Source of the DNA: Anodontia alba
Lineage: Eukaryota > Mollusca > Bivalvia > Lucinida > Lucinidae
Direction of reading: 5' to 3'
Assembly (NCBI GenBank): GCA_964016985.1
Contig: OZ024823.1
Location: 28,933,216-28,997,215 of the forward strand
DNA length: 64,000 nucleotides
Both the position numbers and the translations under genes were made by a program. This document shows, piece by piece, positions 23,470 through 37,100 of the stretch (positions are counted from its first letter, which is position 1; each line of letters begins with the position of its first letter). The notes beneath the pieces were generated by a model. That model searched no databases and was not told where the DNA came from. It saw only the letters and a program-made list of their open reading frames with translations.

Positions 23470-23545
23470 GGCGCCAAAACAGCCCCTGAAGTCGGGAGAG
23501 CGCTCGCCTCCCACGCGGAAGGTTGCAGGTTCGAAACAAAGGTTC
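23470..23545 (+). mobile_element. tRNA-like segment
   Basis: GGGAGAGCGCTCGCCTCCCA followed by GGTTGCAGGTTCGAAAC resembles tRNA boxes A and B at near-normal spacing. Acceptor-stem pairing is not evident, so it is more likely a SINE head than a functional tRNA. Confidence 0.35.
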
Positions 23546-23621
23546 ATCGTGTTTCCTTTTTTTTCTTTTTTACATATATTACTTGTATCGTTTTAATATC
23601 ATCGTGTATTATAGTGTACCG

Positions 23622-25355
23622 TAGGGTCAAACGTCGGTAAGTTTAGTGGGACTGAATATGATATTAGTCAGACTAATATTATATAAGGCCCCCTAAATTA
23701 TTATAAGTACCACTAAAATGAATATTAGTGGATTAAAATAATTTTAATGGGAAAAATATTATTCGTCCGACTAATATTATCTTTAGTCCCTCTAATATTA
23801 GTTTGACTAAAATTCGAATTTTTGACCCTGTTGGTACGCCTCAAATGAACCAATGAGCATTTGTTTTGCTAATTTGCATACAACTAATCACATTAGTCGT
23901 TACATTTCGACTATTTTGATTGTGGGTAAAACAACGCACCGAACCAAATCATGGCAGGACAGACTCTTTCAGGCCACAACGCACAAATTAGTATGCACAA
24001 TGATTAAACAGAACTATGTTTAACTTAATTATGTGTTTTGTTAGGCGTAGTGTTGGCTGGTTCGGTACTTACTGTTACTCATCATTTTATAACAGTCCAT
24101 TTGACTGACTATGCAGAAATAACAACAGAGTTCTACAAACATCGCTAATATTGGTGCGACTAAAATTGAATACTAGTGGGGCTAAAAATAATATTAGTGG
24201 GAGTAATATTAATTTTAATATCCCTAATATTATCTTCAGTCCCACTAATAATGAATAATATTGCGACTAAAATAACATTAGTGAGCCTAAAATTAATACG
24301 GGTATGGCCCGACGCCGCAGGTCTCGGCCGACGGCAAAGCCATTGGCAACATAGCCACCTATAAACAACGCGTACATATATGCGTGCATTTAACTGTGTT
24401 TGCATGAAACCTGAGGAAGTTTTCTGTCGCATTTTTTTTCTCTCGTTTAAATCTAATGTTTAGAGATTTCAAGAAGCTCTTCCATTTGGAAGGTGGACGT
24501 GTTTTCCCGCAAATGGCGTGCCGTTATGCCAATAGGCTATCCGTCTGTAGATAACGCTGATTTTTTCTCTTTTTTTTTCCTTCTTCGCATATTCATGCGC
24601 TTTGCTGATTATAATTATTTACCTAAAGGGTATTTCTCAGGGAAACTTCAGTCTATCGTAACTCGCATACATTCCGCTTTAAAAAACATATTAACTGCTT
24701 CCTAAAAAATTATCAAAATTAATGAGGCCCTTATTAGGATTTCGTAGGCGTAAAATTTGACATTTGGCGCGAAAAGAAAAATAATCTTAGAGTATATCTT
24801 TGTTTTTCTTTCGTCTGCGTTACCATTCCTGATCCGAGCAGCATTAACATCAATAGTATTTAAAATTTTTTGTGGTAAAATGACATTTCAGTCAGTTTAA
24901 TACGGTCACATTTAGTTCGAAAAAAAATGACATGAATTATTCGGAAAAATATATTTCTGTCAAACAGCACAGAAATCTCTTATTTTTTCCCTTAAATTTC
25001 TCACAAAATAACGCGCGCTGTATTCCGACTTGTATGTTTCTAACAAACACTCCAGAAATCTCGTTTGTTTATCTTAACATTTACTTGCGGATATAGAACG
25101 AAAGGAAATAACTCCAGATTTTTTACTCTTCATTTTGTTGCTGTTTTAGTTTTGATTAGTTAATTAACACACAAAAATATTGTCACTAAGGTAATGAAAA
25201 TGAGACAGAAATTAACTTTACTGTGGTTGATACATTGTTGAAACAGACGTAAAAAATGGCCATGCCTAAGTTCATATTATTAGTAGGACTAAAAGTAATT
25301 AAGTCCCACTTATATTATTTTAGTCTCACTAGAATATCCTAACTTTTGACCCTAG
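23622..25355. repeat. AT-rich element with AGGGTCAAA / TTTGACCCT ends
   Basis: The left end AGGGTCAAACGTCGG and the right end ACTTTTGACCCT are inverted; an internal TTTTTGACCCTG also occurs at 23818. Much of 23640-23820, 24140-24300 and 25270-25330 is a lattice of ACTAATATTA and its complement TAATATTAGT. No protein is recognisable. Confidence 0.55.
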
Positions 25356-25619
25356 CCGTGCACCATAATATATAAAAGTGTTAATACAGAGCATAGATAA
25401 ATTAAAGTAGAGTCAAAATAAGCTATTAAAATAATTGTAGAATGGGACTTAGACGTGCATACCTAATAACCATCCTCGGATACAGTTAGTTACAGTAAAT
25501 TATTGTTAAACATCTAAAATATATATAAGCATGTTAGATATAGGTGGATGTTGGTCTATTTTAAATAGATTAGTAGCAGTGAGTGCCAAAATTTTGAATA
25601 AAACCTAGTCACAACACCT

Positions 25620-25996
25620 CACTACACTGCATGACGTTAGAGACTCAAACATTGATACCTAAAGGAAGACTGCAAGATGTAGGGCTTAAAATGGACTTAG
25701 TCCTAAAGTCTGAGCCCGCAGATGATCTTCCTGGTATCTTTCAGGTATATGCAACCAGAATATCATAACATATCCTATTGCACCTCCTTCTTCTGCTTTG
25801 ATACAGTGCCAGGGCTTTTCAGCGTAACGCACTGGGAGAGAGCGTTTTAGTCTCTGTGGTTAAGGAGGGTTTGGAAGCCCTCTGCTGTCTGTGCATGCAC
25901 GACTGCTTCTTCCAGATGGTTCCGCTTAATTATAGATGTAACAATAAATAAATAAATAAATAAATCAATCAATAAATAAATAAATAAATAAATAAA
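25620..25996. repeat. Unidentified repeat ending in (TAAA)n
   Basis: Non-coding sequence ending in about a dozen TAAA-type units at 25943-25996. It may be the 3' tail region of the LINE to its right, but the orientation of the tail is not what a minus-strand poly(A) would give. Confidence 0.35.
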
Positions 25997-26109
25997 ATGA
26001 GTTTTTCCTCTACGATGAATCCTCAGTCGTAGTTCACAGAATGTTTTTCAACGCTGTTAACACATTTATATCCACTAAACTTTTTTAGGTTTTATGTTCC
26101 TCTTTGATT

Positions 26110-27590
26110 ACAGGGTTTTAGAAAATCATCTAGATTTATGGCTGCTACTAGCCCTCGACCACTGCTCCTACTTTGGAGAGTTTCCAGATCACTCAAGCAT
26201 TTCGAGCATTCCTGTGACATTGTCCTCTTCTCTTACATTATAATTATAATTCCCTGTAATAAAACGGGTCGTCTGCCTCTGGACGTTTTACATGTATGAT
26301 GTCGCTATGCCGCAAGTGAAATAAGGGTGCCAGACTACAAAGCCATAGTTCAATACTGAATAAACGAGTTCTTTATATGCAGATTTCCGGTATGGGCAGT
26401 TATTTTAGATTTCATCTTAAGAATCGAACAGTAGAATTTGCCTTCTTAGTTATTTTCGTTATGTGAGATGACCATTTCAAGTTTTCAGTTAATGTAAGTC
26501 CCAGGTTCCAGATAGGGGGTTTCTTTCTCCCTTTTGTTTCAGGATAAGATTACTTAGACTGTAGAAGTGAGAAGATCGGTTGTTTATGCTCATAATATAG
26601 CACTTATTGGCATTAAATTGCATGCCCCATTTGTCAGCCCACCTCCAGTTCCAAGAGATCATTCTGTAAGGTTATGTGATCTGATTGTGATCTTATTGAC
26701 AGTCATCTGCGAATAAAAGGACTTGGGATGACACCGCTTTGAGTAAGTCATTAATGTGACACAAAACAGGACAGGACCCAGAACTGGGAACTGTTCCTTG
26801 TGGGACACTTCAATCTACTGTAACTTTCTCTGGTGCTGCGTCGTCTAAGACTACTTGAATAGGTCTTTTAGTTAGAATTGTTCTAAGCCATCTATATAAA
26901 GATCCTGTGATTCCGTAAAGTTCGAGTTTAAATTATACTTCATGAGGTACCATATCTAAAGCTTTTTGAAAAAAAAAAAAAAAAAAAAAAAAAAACAGAA
27001 AAAAAAAACAGGATTGTAATATCCATTTGTATGTTTTTGTCGTTAAAATTTAAGAGTGCGTTCAATGCAACCAAAAGCTGTGTTTCACACGAGTAACGTT
27101 AACCCGATCTAAATCCATGCTTTAATTTGTGATAATATAATTTTTCTCGGGATGATTCAGTAAATGTCTGCAAATCTTGTGTTTTAAAAGTTTGCAGGAG
27201 ACAGATGCCAAAGACACTGGCCGGTAATTTTCAACTAGATGAACGTCACTCTTTTTTAACACAGGCGAAATGTTGGCTTTCACCCAATCTTCAGATAATT
27301 TACCACTATCAATTGACTTTTGGAATATTGCTGTAAGTCTTGGAGCTAATTGTAAAGCACATTTTCAGGTTAACATCTGATATGATCTGATATGTTGTCT
27401 GGTCCAAATGGCGTTTAAACATATATTTTCTTTCAATTCCCGGTGTAGTAATGATCAAAGAAAACAAGTCAAATTTGATGCACTTTCGTAAATTTGGCAG
27501 AGTTCTTCTTTGGCAGAAACTTCTGCAACCAATATATCGGAACCAAAATTTTCCAGTGACATAGTTTACAGAATTAGAAAAAAATTTTAG
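26110..27590 (-). pseudogene. Degenerate non-LTR (CR1/Jockey-like) reverse transcriptase
   Basis: The complement, read over several frames, keeps RT landmarks in order: SGKLSEDWVKANISPVLKKS with ENYRPVSLASVSCKLL (fingers), KALDMVPHEV and LYGITGSLYRWLRT (palm A region), a decayed VPQGTV with HINDLL, then NLKWSSHITKITKKANSTVR (post-RT) and a MLEMLE segment. Stops and frame changes are frequent. A poly(A) stretch lies inside it at 26969-26995. Confidence 0.9.
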
Positions 27591-27669
27591 GAACAATGCA
27601 GATAACTAATTAAACGTTATAAAAGAATACATAGGATATAACTTACATATTATGCGACAGTCTGCATGC

Positions 27670-27800
27670 TCAGTTATCAACCCAATCACTGTCGATGGCT
27701 ATGCTTTGCTCTTAAACTCTTAAACGGTGGCTCAGGCCTCAGACTCAATGATGGCCTCTTCTTGAAGCTTTAACAAGTGGGTTGGGGCTTAATGTATTGC
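27670..27800 (+). mobile_element. Small fragment of the 57.8-59.0 kb retroelement
   Basis: CAGTCTGCATGCTCAGTTAT, GATGGCTATGCTTTGCTC and GCCTCAGACTCAATGATGGC match the region around 58380-58470 in opposite orientation. Confidence 0.7.
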
Positions 27801-27839
27801 CTATTCTATTTATTGTTAGATAGGTAATTTTCATTTCCT

Positions 27840-27965
27840 TTGAAAAAAACAACAACAAAAAAACAAACAAAAAAAACACACACCCCTCCCTCCCCCCCAA
27901 AAAAAATAAAAAATAAAATAAAAAAAATATATATATATATGTGTGTATGTGTGTGTGTGTGTTCA
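27840..27965. repeat. Compound low-complexity tract (A-rich, C-rich, TA, GT)
   Basis: Runs of AAC, CACACACCCCTCCC, AAAAT, a TATATA block and GTGTGT follow one another shortly upstream of DNAL1 exon 1. Open frames across it are artefacts. Confidence 0.85.
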
Positions 27966-28131
27966 TAGATAACTGATACATTAAACACACTGACACCCCT
28001 GTCCTTTGAATATCGGGACATGGATATCATTATCATGCGCCCATTTCGGGTTTTAGTAGAACCGACCAGACAAAATCTCAAGACTAGAATTTGTATCTAC
28101 ACCGAAACTTATAGCAACCAACGACGCAAAT

Positions 28132-28134
28132 ATG
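28132..28134 (+). CDS. DNAL1: DNAL1 exon 1: start codon only
   Basis: The first coding exon contributes just ATG before the donor GTAAAT, and exon 2 continues with [13 protein letters not shown]. The vertebrate protein begins MAKATTIKEAL, so the length fits exactly. The exon's 5' UTR should extend left, perhaps to about 28000; its start cannot be seen. Confidence 0.8.
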
Positions 28135-31100
28135 GTAAATTTAATTTTATTTTGTTTATTGTTTATAGAAGCAAATTTTCAGTCTTTCATCGTAACCTAT
28201 TTATTCATATTTCTTTCTTCTTTCAGTCGAAAGGAACAACTATAAAAGAAGCGCTTCAGAAATTCGTAAGTACACATACGAAAATCGAGGACCTGTTTTT
28301 CTTTGCACTGAAATTCGTCAGGTTTATGTATTCGTATTATGTTACAAATCAGAAACGTACAATGCGCAAAAGATCAGAGAAGAATTTAATGTTTGAAAAT
28401 ATTTATTTGCCTGTATGATTATAAGAACTGGCATCTGCTATAATGTGACTAGTGGAGCTCTTTAATGAGCCTTTGGCCCTCGATCCTGCTTGCAAGTTGG
28501 GTGCTCTGCTTGCAACATAGGTAACCAGGGCCCGGTTATTCAAAGCATCATTAGCTTAACAAGCTCATTAAGGATCATTTCGTTAACTGTTTTAGCAGAT
28601 TCAATGTACAGTATTCTGATATTTTTTTCTGAATAAATGTGAGTACCGGTAGCTTTCATTTTTTCAGCAAAAACTTTCAGCATTTTTTTTCTCTACCAAT
28701 TACTCTGAATCAGTCATATCTGACTATTATTTCAGAGGACAGTTTGATGGTGGAGGAAAGCCCGGGTAGTTTCCAGTTGTATAGGGACTGGGAAATACCC
28801 TGTGAAACCACCGCAACCGGGAGAGAACTGCCAACCATTCACACATGCCGAGTCATCGAGTCTCTAGCTGGACTCGAACCTACACGGCAGAAGTGTCTAG
28901 CTAGTCGTGAGACAAACCTCACTACCGACTGAGCTATCCCGGCGCCCATTTTCATATTTGCATATCACTCGATGCAAATTTTAACGAATCATTAACTATT
29001 GATGTCGTTAGCTTTGAACAACTGGGCCCAGGCTAGCAGTCTTGATAATCATCACAGTCCTCCTCTAAATGTACCAGGTCAGTCAGAAAATTCTAATTCA
29101 TCATTCTTCTTCTTCCAGTAGTAGGATGGAACACTGTAGGAAGGTCATTGGTCCTGCGGGACATGAGCATAGCAGATGTGAAACAGCTGTCCCAAAGTGT
29201 AGGCTAAAAATGTTAAAACTATTTACAGGCTTACAGCAGGGCTCTGTATTAGTTGCTTGTGTGGTCTAAGCCTATTTACAACAGGGCTCTATATTAGTTG
29301 CTTTTGTGGCCTAAGCCGGACTAAGTCTTGTAAGAAGACTAGCCCTGAAACCATTGACTGTAGAAGACGAGGTCACATTGTTATTAATGAATAGTATTTT
29401 AGAAAAGTTCTAATATGGTTAATTTCTAAGTCAGTATATGGACAGAGCATGCTGACTAAAATAGTGTATTAGAAGAATTGTATTCATTGCTAAAATGCAT
29501 CGTGGAATAGCAAACAGTGGAGACCCTGATCAGACGGTTCCTTCAGGAGCTATCTGATGTGGGTCTGCACTGTTTGTATACATACATGCCATAAGCTGTG
29601 GACAATCTGTGAGATAAGACAAACTTTTAAGGGAATTTTGACAAAATTCTGTGAGATTTTCTTAAACATCACTTTGGGGCTCCCCAATATAGTCTAAAGT
29701 CTTTTTTTTCATGTATTAAAAGCTTGTGAAAGCCACAATATTGAATGATTTATGTTTATTTCTTCATTAAACCTGTTGTAAAATGGTCTGAAAATTCTGT
29801 GAGATTTGAATTTTTATGGGAATTGCCTTCCAGATGGGCCAAAATTCTGTGAAATTTTATCTCACAGTGTGAGGTATGGCATGTATGTGCATATGCTGTT
29901 TTGTCAGATAGTTGTATACGAATTTTTAAGACATTTACTGTAATAACAAACAGTAGGACTCCCAGAATTAGAACCAGGAACCCAAAGAATGATTTACAGG
30001 AGTCACAGATCTTTAACCCATAATGCCATTATTACATGTACCATTTATGTCTAATGTCTCATAAAATAGAATTATGAATACAGTGTAGACTGGGCCAGAC
30101 CAGGTACTGTAGATTGTGACACCTGATCCAGGTCTCAACTGTTTGCCATGACTATACAAAAACATGCCTATTCAAATATGCTGAAGATTTTATCAGCAAA
30201 AATGAACATTTTCAGATAAAAAAATTCTGATATTTTTCTTATTTCTGCTTAAAACATAGACTGTGGGCACTCGTTAGAACCATCTTGATCAGGCGGTTCT
30301 AACAAGTACCCACATATGCTTTTGAGCAGAAATAAGAAAAATATTTTATACCCTTGTAAACCCCAGTTTTACTATATAAAAGTGGGGTTTAAGAGGGTCA
30401 GAATTATATAGGCATGATTTTGCGATGGCAAATTTTAATAAGTTAACAGAAAGAAACATTGCACAAAAGGTAAAACTTAGGCATAAAATGTGTGGAATAA
30501 AGTGTTCAAGATCTTAGGATATTTACCATATAAATCTTTGCAGATTATGTTTCTGGACTGTTGCATAGCTCTGGATAGAGCTGTGTCCATAAAATTATTT
30601 TTCTTATTTATCCATAAAATCATATGTTGTGACATCTCACTGAGGCACTTGTATGTGCAACATAAGTTTTTGCGAAGAAATTAGAAATACATGTACTTTC
30701 CTACAATTTGATTGTAAAAAGTGTCTTCTCTGGAACTTTCCAAACCGTTTAGATTTTTAGACTCAGTACTATATTCGTGGTGTGAAGGTGCTGTGTATCT
30801 TACATCACCGGGGCGTCCAACTGATATTGGCTTACAGTTGGGCAAGGCCTGCTATCCTTGTAGTGGGTAAGGGTAGAGGGGGAATGTTTTTATTTCTTCT
30901 GTTTCTTCACTTTCATTCCTGTTCCTTGTTCTTCCCTGTCCCTCTCTTTCATCTCCTCTACTCTCTCTTCTATCTCTTTTCTCCCTTTCTCTGGGAGACG
31001 ACACAAAATGACCCTCAAGGGTTGACGTGTCGTTAAACCCCAACACAATCAATTTAGGTCTTAAAATGACTCATGTGAAAATCTAGTACTGTAATGACAG

Positions 31101-34100
31101 CAAGATTGTTTTATTTCACTTATCTGAATATTTATACCCCTAGCATACAAAGTATATAGGGGGTATATAGTTTTTGTCTTTTCCATAACAATGTTTGTAT
31201 GTGTGTCTGTGTGTAAAAGAGTTCTCAGGAACTACTGGACCTAGGATTTTGAAATTTAGTACAACTGTTGGGTATGACTTGTACTGTGTAAGAGAGAATC
31301 AAGCCTGTTGATGGATTGGTGCTGGCCCGGGGGTATACATGATCTACTGGTCACTTTTTCTAGCTATAACATGTTCATAGGGTGTTCATGTTAAACTTTT
31401 AGAGTTGTATTATGTGTCATTTGAAAAATGGACTTTCTTTTGCTTAGCTTAGGTAAGTGGTTGGATACAGCCATGTACATGTATGCAGGTCTTATTATTG
31501 AAATTTGAAACAAGTTTAACCCTTAAAGTGCTAATCACAAGTGCAACAGCCAACGTTTTGATTTGTTTTATTTTTCAGAGAAAATAAGGCTTGTCATTTC
31601 ATGGGAGTCATTTGTCTTTCAGACAATTCACATGAAATACCAAGTCTTATTTTCTCTGAAACTTTGTTAAAAAGAAATTTAGAATGTCATCTGCTATAAT
31701 TTTTTTGCTTAGCACTTTGAGGGTGAATATTACATGTATCATTCCACCTATAGGAAGATAGTGAGAAGTGTAAGGCCAGTGAAACAAAGAAAGTTTGTCT
31801 CTATGGTCAAATCCCTCCAGTAGAAAAGATGGATGCATCTTTATCAACGCTTGTAGCCTGCGAGTAAGTTTCAAACTTCAGTCATATGGGCCATGCCATG
31901 CGAAAACATTTTTGGGCACCTGCAGACAGTGAAGGCCGAGATCAGCCTGTGCATCCGTGCAGTCTGATCAGGGCCTACACTGTCTACACTGCTAACAGAA
32001 ACATTGGATACTACAGAATGTATGAATGGAGAGCAAAGTCCTGGATGATACTTGCACATATGCAGGATGATCTGAATCTGTGCATTTTGCGCTTGTTCGA
32101 GGCACTTTTTCGCTTGACATGGTCCATATCGTTCATAATAGTGATAAATGCAGAGTTATATTTGTAATCATAACAAATACAAAAAGTATTTAACCAAAAT
32201 ACTTATGTATTCAGAAACCTATCTTTGTAAAACACTTGTCCTTAAATTTGAACTTAAAATTTGAATTTAAAAGTCAATTTTACTCAAAGCTCCAGATAAG
32301 GCACTTTTTTCAGCCGAAAAGTACTAATTAATGGTTTATTCATTTTTGCACAAAAAAACATGTTATGGGTACTCATTAGAAGCACCTTATTGAGATGCTT
32401 CTAATGAATACCCACAACATATATTTGTATGGAGAAATAAGAAAAATATTATGTGGATACCCCCCTCCTGACTGGAGCTCTGTACTACCTGTTCATGTGT
32501 ATGAAATAATGCAGGAGGCCTGTCTGTCTAAGGCTGGCACAATTAATCGGATAATCGATTAATTGATTGATAAATTCCACAAAAATGACTATCATTACAG
32601 ATTTGCTAATAATCGATCATTTGATTTCTGTGTATGTTACTTTACTGTTTTTACCCTTAGTATTCAGACACAACTCCTTACCATACTTTATCTAAAATTT
32701 GAATAAGTCCAATTTACTACCCATTGTTGTGTCCAAAATAGCTGGGTGAGTGGCACACAGTGTAGACCCTGATGAGATGCCACATTTGCAGTGTCTTATC
32801 TGGGTCTACACTGTTTGCTCAGGCCTGTCTGACAAAATACATACAATAAAGTATAACATATGAAAGGGTCATGCTAAAATAGGTAAAATTATTACCAACT
32901 CTTCAGTGATTACAAATCGATTATCGATCACAATGGCAGGCCTGATAATCAATTATCTTTTCAGCTCTGATTAGCCAGCCTTATGTCTGTCTGAATACTT
33001 ATACTGAATAGGGTTCTGATCATGTGTCCATAGCCATGTTACATGTAAGTACCAGCACTTTTCATGTGGACCAAGTTGTAGAAGATGGCAGTCTGATTTC
33101 TTTTTTTTTTTTTTCAGAGAAAATGAGGCCCCACATTTTATGTCAAGCTTTATTTTCTCTGAAAAGTAATAAAAATGCAGAGCATTCAAATGAAATGTCA
33201 AGCTTTATTCTCTCTGAAAATAATAATAAAAAACCCTCTAGCTATGTTTATTTGCATGGTTCAGGAATCACGTTCTGTGGTATATTTCATTTGTGCTTAT
33301 GTCAGTTGCAATGTGGCAGGTTTTAACCCTGTTCACCATTGAAGGATTTTTTTTTTTGACACTGTAGCTGTCATATGTGGCATTAAGTTCTCTTTGTTTC
33401 TATGTTCAATTACCTCCCGGTTTCTGTCATTACTTAGAACACTGAACAATGTGCCAAAAAATGTTTGGGAGTGTTCTCAGTAGCAACAGAAACCATGAAG
33501 AAAACTGTTGATTTTGTCTACAATGCACCATGATTACTGTAGTTGCAGGCACAAACAACTAGGCCACCGTCCGCACTCAACATTCATTTGTATCTGCACT
33601 GTTTGCATATGCCATTTTTTCAGGAATGTTGGTGTACGGAATTTGAGAACATTTACTGTATACACAATTTCAGAACTGTTCCTTTAGGTGCATTTCTTTA
33701 GTACTTCCATATTTATCCTAAATATTTGGGCACATTAATGCCTTACCATACTTGTCCTGAAATTTGAAGAACTCCATTATACTATCTTTTGATATGTCAA
33801 AAACTGTGGCATCTACCCTATTTATTCTCATATGTGCCCCTAGGGCATTGCAATTCAATGCTGCAAAATTGACAGTATTGAGTCCAAATTTGGGCCTAAA
33901 ATAAGATACTTTGATGGCTTAAACTCAATTTTGTATGTGTTTAGTAATGCTCTTCTCCTAGAAAAGTAGGAGGGGGCCTTTATTAGAGAGGGAGCTTATG
34001 TTAGAATAAATATGGTATCTGGGCTGTTTGTACAGGCCTGTGTATCCAAGTATTTAGGGTAAATACATGTATGATACTGATATTAACTCTGGTACTACTG

Positions 34101-37100
34101 AGCAGAAATGTCTGCTTTGCAAACTGTAGATTCAGATCAGTTGGCTTCTTCACAGTGCTGGTCCAGATCAGCACAGTCTTGACAAACAGTGCTGATCTGG
34201 ATCAACACTGTTTGTCATTAAGTGTGTGAATTTGTATTAACAACCTGGATCAAGTAATCTGATTGGTTAAAAATTAGTAGTGGGTGTGGCAAATTAATTT
34301 ATACAGCATGGCAAGGGTTAAATGGTTTATAATTGACTAATCATTTGTTTTATACTTTCACAGGCATTTAGCTCTATCAACCAACTGTATTGAGAAGATA
34401 GCCAATCTAAATGGACTGAGTAAGTATTACATATCCCACATCCATAGCCTACAGGTAATTTGGTCTTGGTGCTTAACACTTTGTGAATGACCCTCAGCAA
34501 TTCAGATATATTACAAGCATCCAATCAGCTTTTGTTTCATTAGATAGGCAGATGCTTCATTAGATAGGCAGATGCTATGGTCTTTTGTGAAATGTGAATT
34601 CTTATTTTTTATGAAAAATATAAATATCACCATTTTTCATCTCATCATGATGGCTTAACCCATTTATACCTAGTGTCCCATAAAAGGGACATTGGCAAAC
34701 AATGTAGACCCAGATCAGACACAGCATAAGGCGGCATCTGATCAGGGTCTACACTGTTTGCATTAAGTTCAGAAATTTCTACTTAACATGATAATGATAA
34801 AAACTAACCAGATATCCTGTATATAGGAAATGGACTTGCCCAAAGAATTGAGGTAGAAGAGTCCACTTGATATAAATGGGTTAACCTAAAGGGACAAAGG
34901 CCATGGCCAGCCTGCTCAGATTGCAACTATTCTAGGTTTCTGCTTTCACATATAGGAACATGTTTACACTGCTCTCCAAAAGCGGGGTAGCTATGTTTTC
35001 CCTTAGTTCACTATGAAAACAGTGCAGGTAAAATATGAAACATTCCTGAGGCACTACTAATGAGTACTCACAATACATGTTTTCATGGAAAAGTAACATT
35101 TTTCGGTTAGAAAAAAAAGTGTCATTGAGAGCTATGAGTTAGATTCCTCCTAGTATCATCTAGTTCACATACTCTGTGTGTGACTGCGTGTACCCAAAGA
35201 TCTGCAGTTGGATTGTGACATTGTTTTTTTTTTCTTGTTTTGACAGAAAATTTGAAGATTTTGTCTCTGGGTAGAAACAGTATAAAGTCTTTGACAGGCT
35301 TGGTAAGTTGCAATTTGGAATAATTCAAAGCTACCATATTTACCCTTCATATTTGGACAGATATTCCAGAGCAAACAATGTAGAGCAAGATGAGATGTGG
35401 CAGAACGTGGCATCTAATCAGGGTCTGCAGTGTTTGCCATTCACCCAGCAGCTTTTAGCCACATTAACACACACTGCAATGCAGATATAACATGGATAGT
35501 GAGTTCAAAGGCATAATGTATAGTAAAATAGACTTGTTCAAATGTTAGGATAAGTATGGTACATGCTTAAGGTGTGCAAATACTTCTAGGGTAAATACAA
35601 AATGTTATGCAAAAATTATGGCCAAACTTCAATGGCTCAAACATCTTTAGGACCATGGAAATTTGTTCTAGACATGGGTAATTCGAGCCACAGAGGGTTA
35701 ATTACATTGCCAGGTCCAGAGGCAAATGAGGATAATTTAGGGATGTCTTTTCAGTCTATAAAATAAAGGTATGTTGAGAGTTCTCTTTAGAATGGCCTCA
35801 TTGAGGCAATTCTAATGAGTACACTCAACAAACATTTTCATGATAAAATAAGAAAATTACCATAAAACATTCCTAAATATTCATTTTCTTGTCAGAGTTA
35901 TATGAAGAATTTTTTAGGGACTTAAAATAAACTAGTTCCAATCAGCCAACATAAACACGCCATTGGTGTTAGAGCCATTGAAGTTTGACAGTATTATGGA
36001 CTTCTAGATCCAGATCATAAGGTAGTCACAATGTAACTGAAAATTTTGAATTTGAAGATTTTATAACTAGGGACAACAGAATAGCCTTTGACAGGTTTGG
36101 TATATTTTAATTCAAAGTTATGTTTATAGTACAATAAATTATTATTGGCATACCACATTTGTCTTGGTACAAGAATAAAAGATTATACAAACAACAACAT
36201 TATTACAACAATTCTAAACTGAAATCGGAAGTGTTTGACTCTGTGATGGAACTGGCATAGCAAAATGTACAAAGTGGTTTAAATGAGCAGTAGAAACCCA
36301 GGCCAGCCTGTATGTCTGTAGTGGCAGCTAACATGGCACTTTTTCAACCCCCAAAACTGATATATTTCTTCTTTCTCCATGAAAATGTGTTGTGGATACT
36401 AAAAACTCATTAGAACTGCCTCACCAAGCTGCTTTCGAGTACCCACAACATGTGTTTTTATGGAGAAATGAGAAAAATATTATCTGGCTACCCGCTCTTA
36501 CCTGGAGTTGTTAGATAAATTAATAACTGAGGGATGGTTTAGTGTAATGTTTGTCATGTCTCATAGTGCAAGACAAGAGAGGTATCCAGATTTATACGGT
36601 TTTTCACCAAGTATTGAAGTTATTCTGAAATTAAACATACCATTCTTTTGTCTGCATGAAACATTTTGTTCTTATTAGATTCATCTCTGTGGGAAGTGAA
36701 AAAACTATTTGAGCCACCTCATGATAAAACCAACAAAATGGCATATGCGCCCAGGAAAGACTCGGATCAGACTGCGCATCCGCCCAGTCTGATTAGAGTC
36801 TTCGCTGTCCGCATGAAGAAAGCTTGGATCCTTAGCTACCCATTGAAGACTCTAATCAGACTGGACAGATGCCCAGGCTGATCTGAGTCTTCACTGGGTA
36901 CACATCCATTTTGTTGGTTTTGTCTTGAGGCAGCTCATTTATCATTGTTATCCTTTTATATAGAGCTCTATTGTATTACGTCTAGAGCTGTTTTATGTGA
37001 CTTAAATAATAAGAAAATGTCAGACTGCATTTGTAATCAACACTCATGCAGACAAGCCTCAGCAAACAGTCAAGACCTCAATCTAAAGGAGCAGTTTGAT

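Noticed and set aside
23470..23545. Functional tRNA gene
   Set aside because: Boxes A and B are suggestive, but no acceptor stem or anticodon arm of normal form could be drawn.
25943..25996. Poly(A)-type tail of the minus-strand LINE at 26.1-27.6 kb
   Set aside because: A tail of a minus-strand element should read T-rich on this strand; the TAAA run has the opposite polarity, so the link is unproven.
28100..28131. RFX X-box in the DNAL1 5' UTR
   Set aside because: The complement GTTGCTATAAG matches only the first half-site of the ciliary X-box; the second half does not fit.
30782..31052. Open frames on both strands, also found at 53647-53977
   Set aside because: They coincide exactly with the two SINE-like copies and run through the C/T-rich tract.
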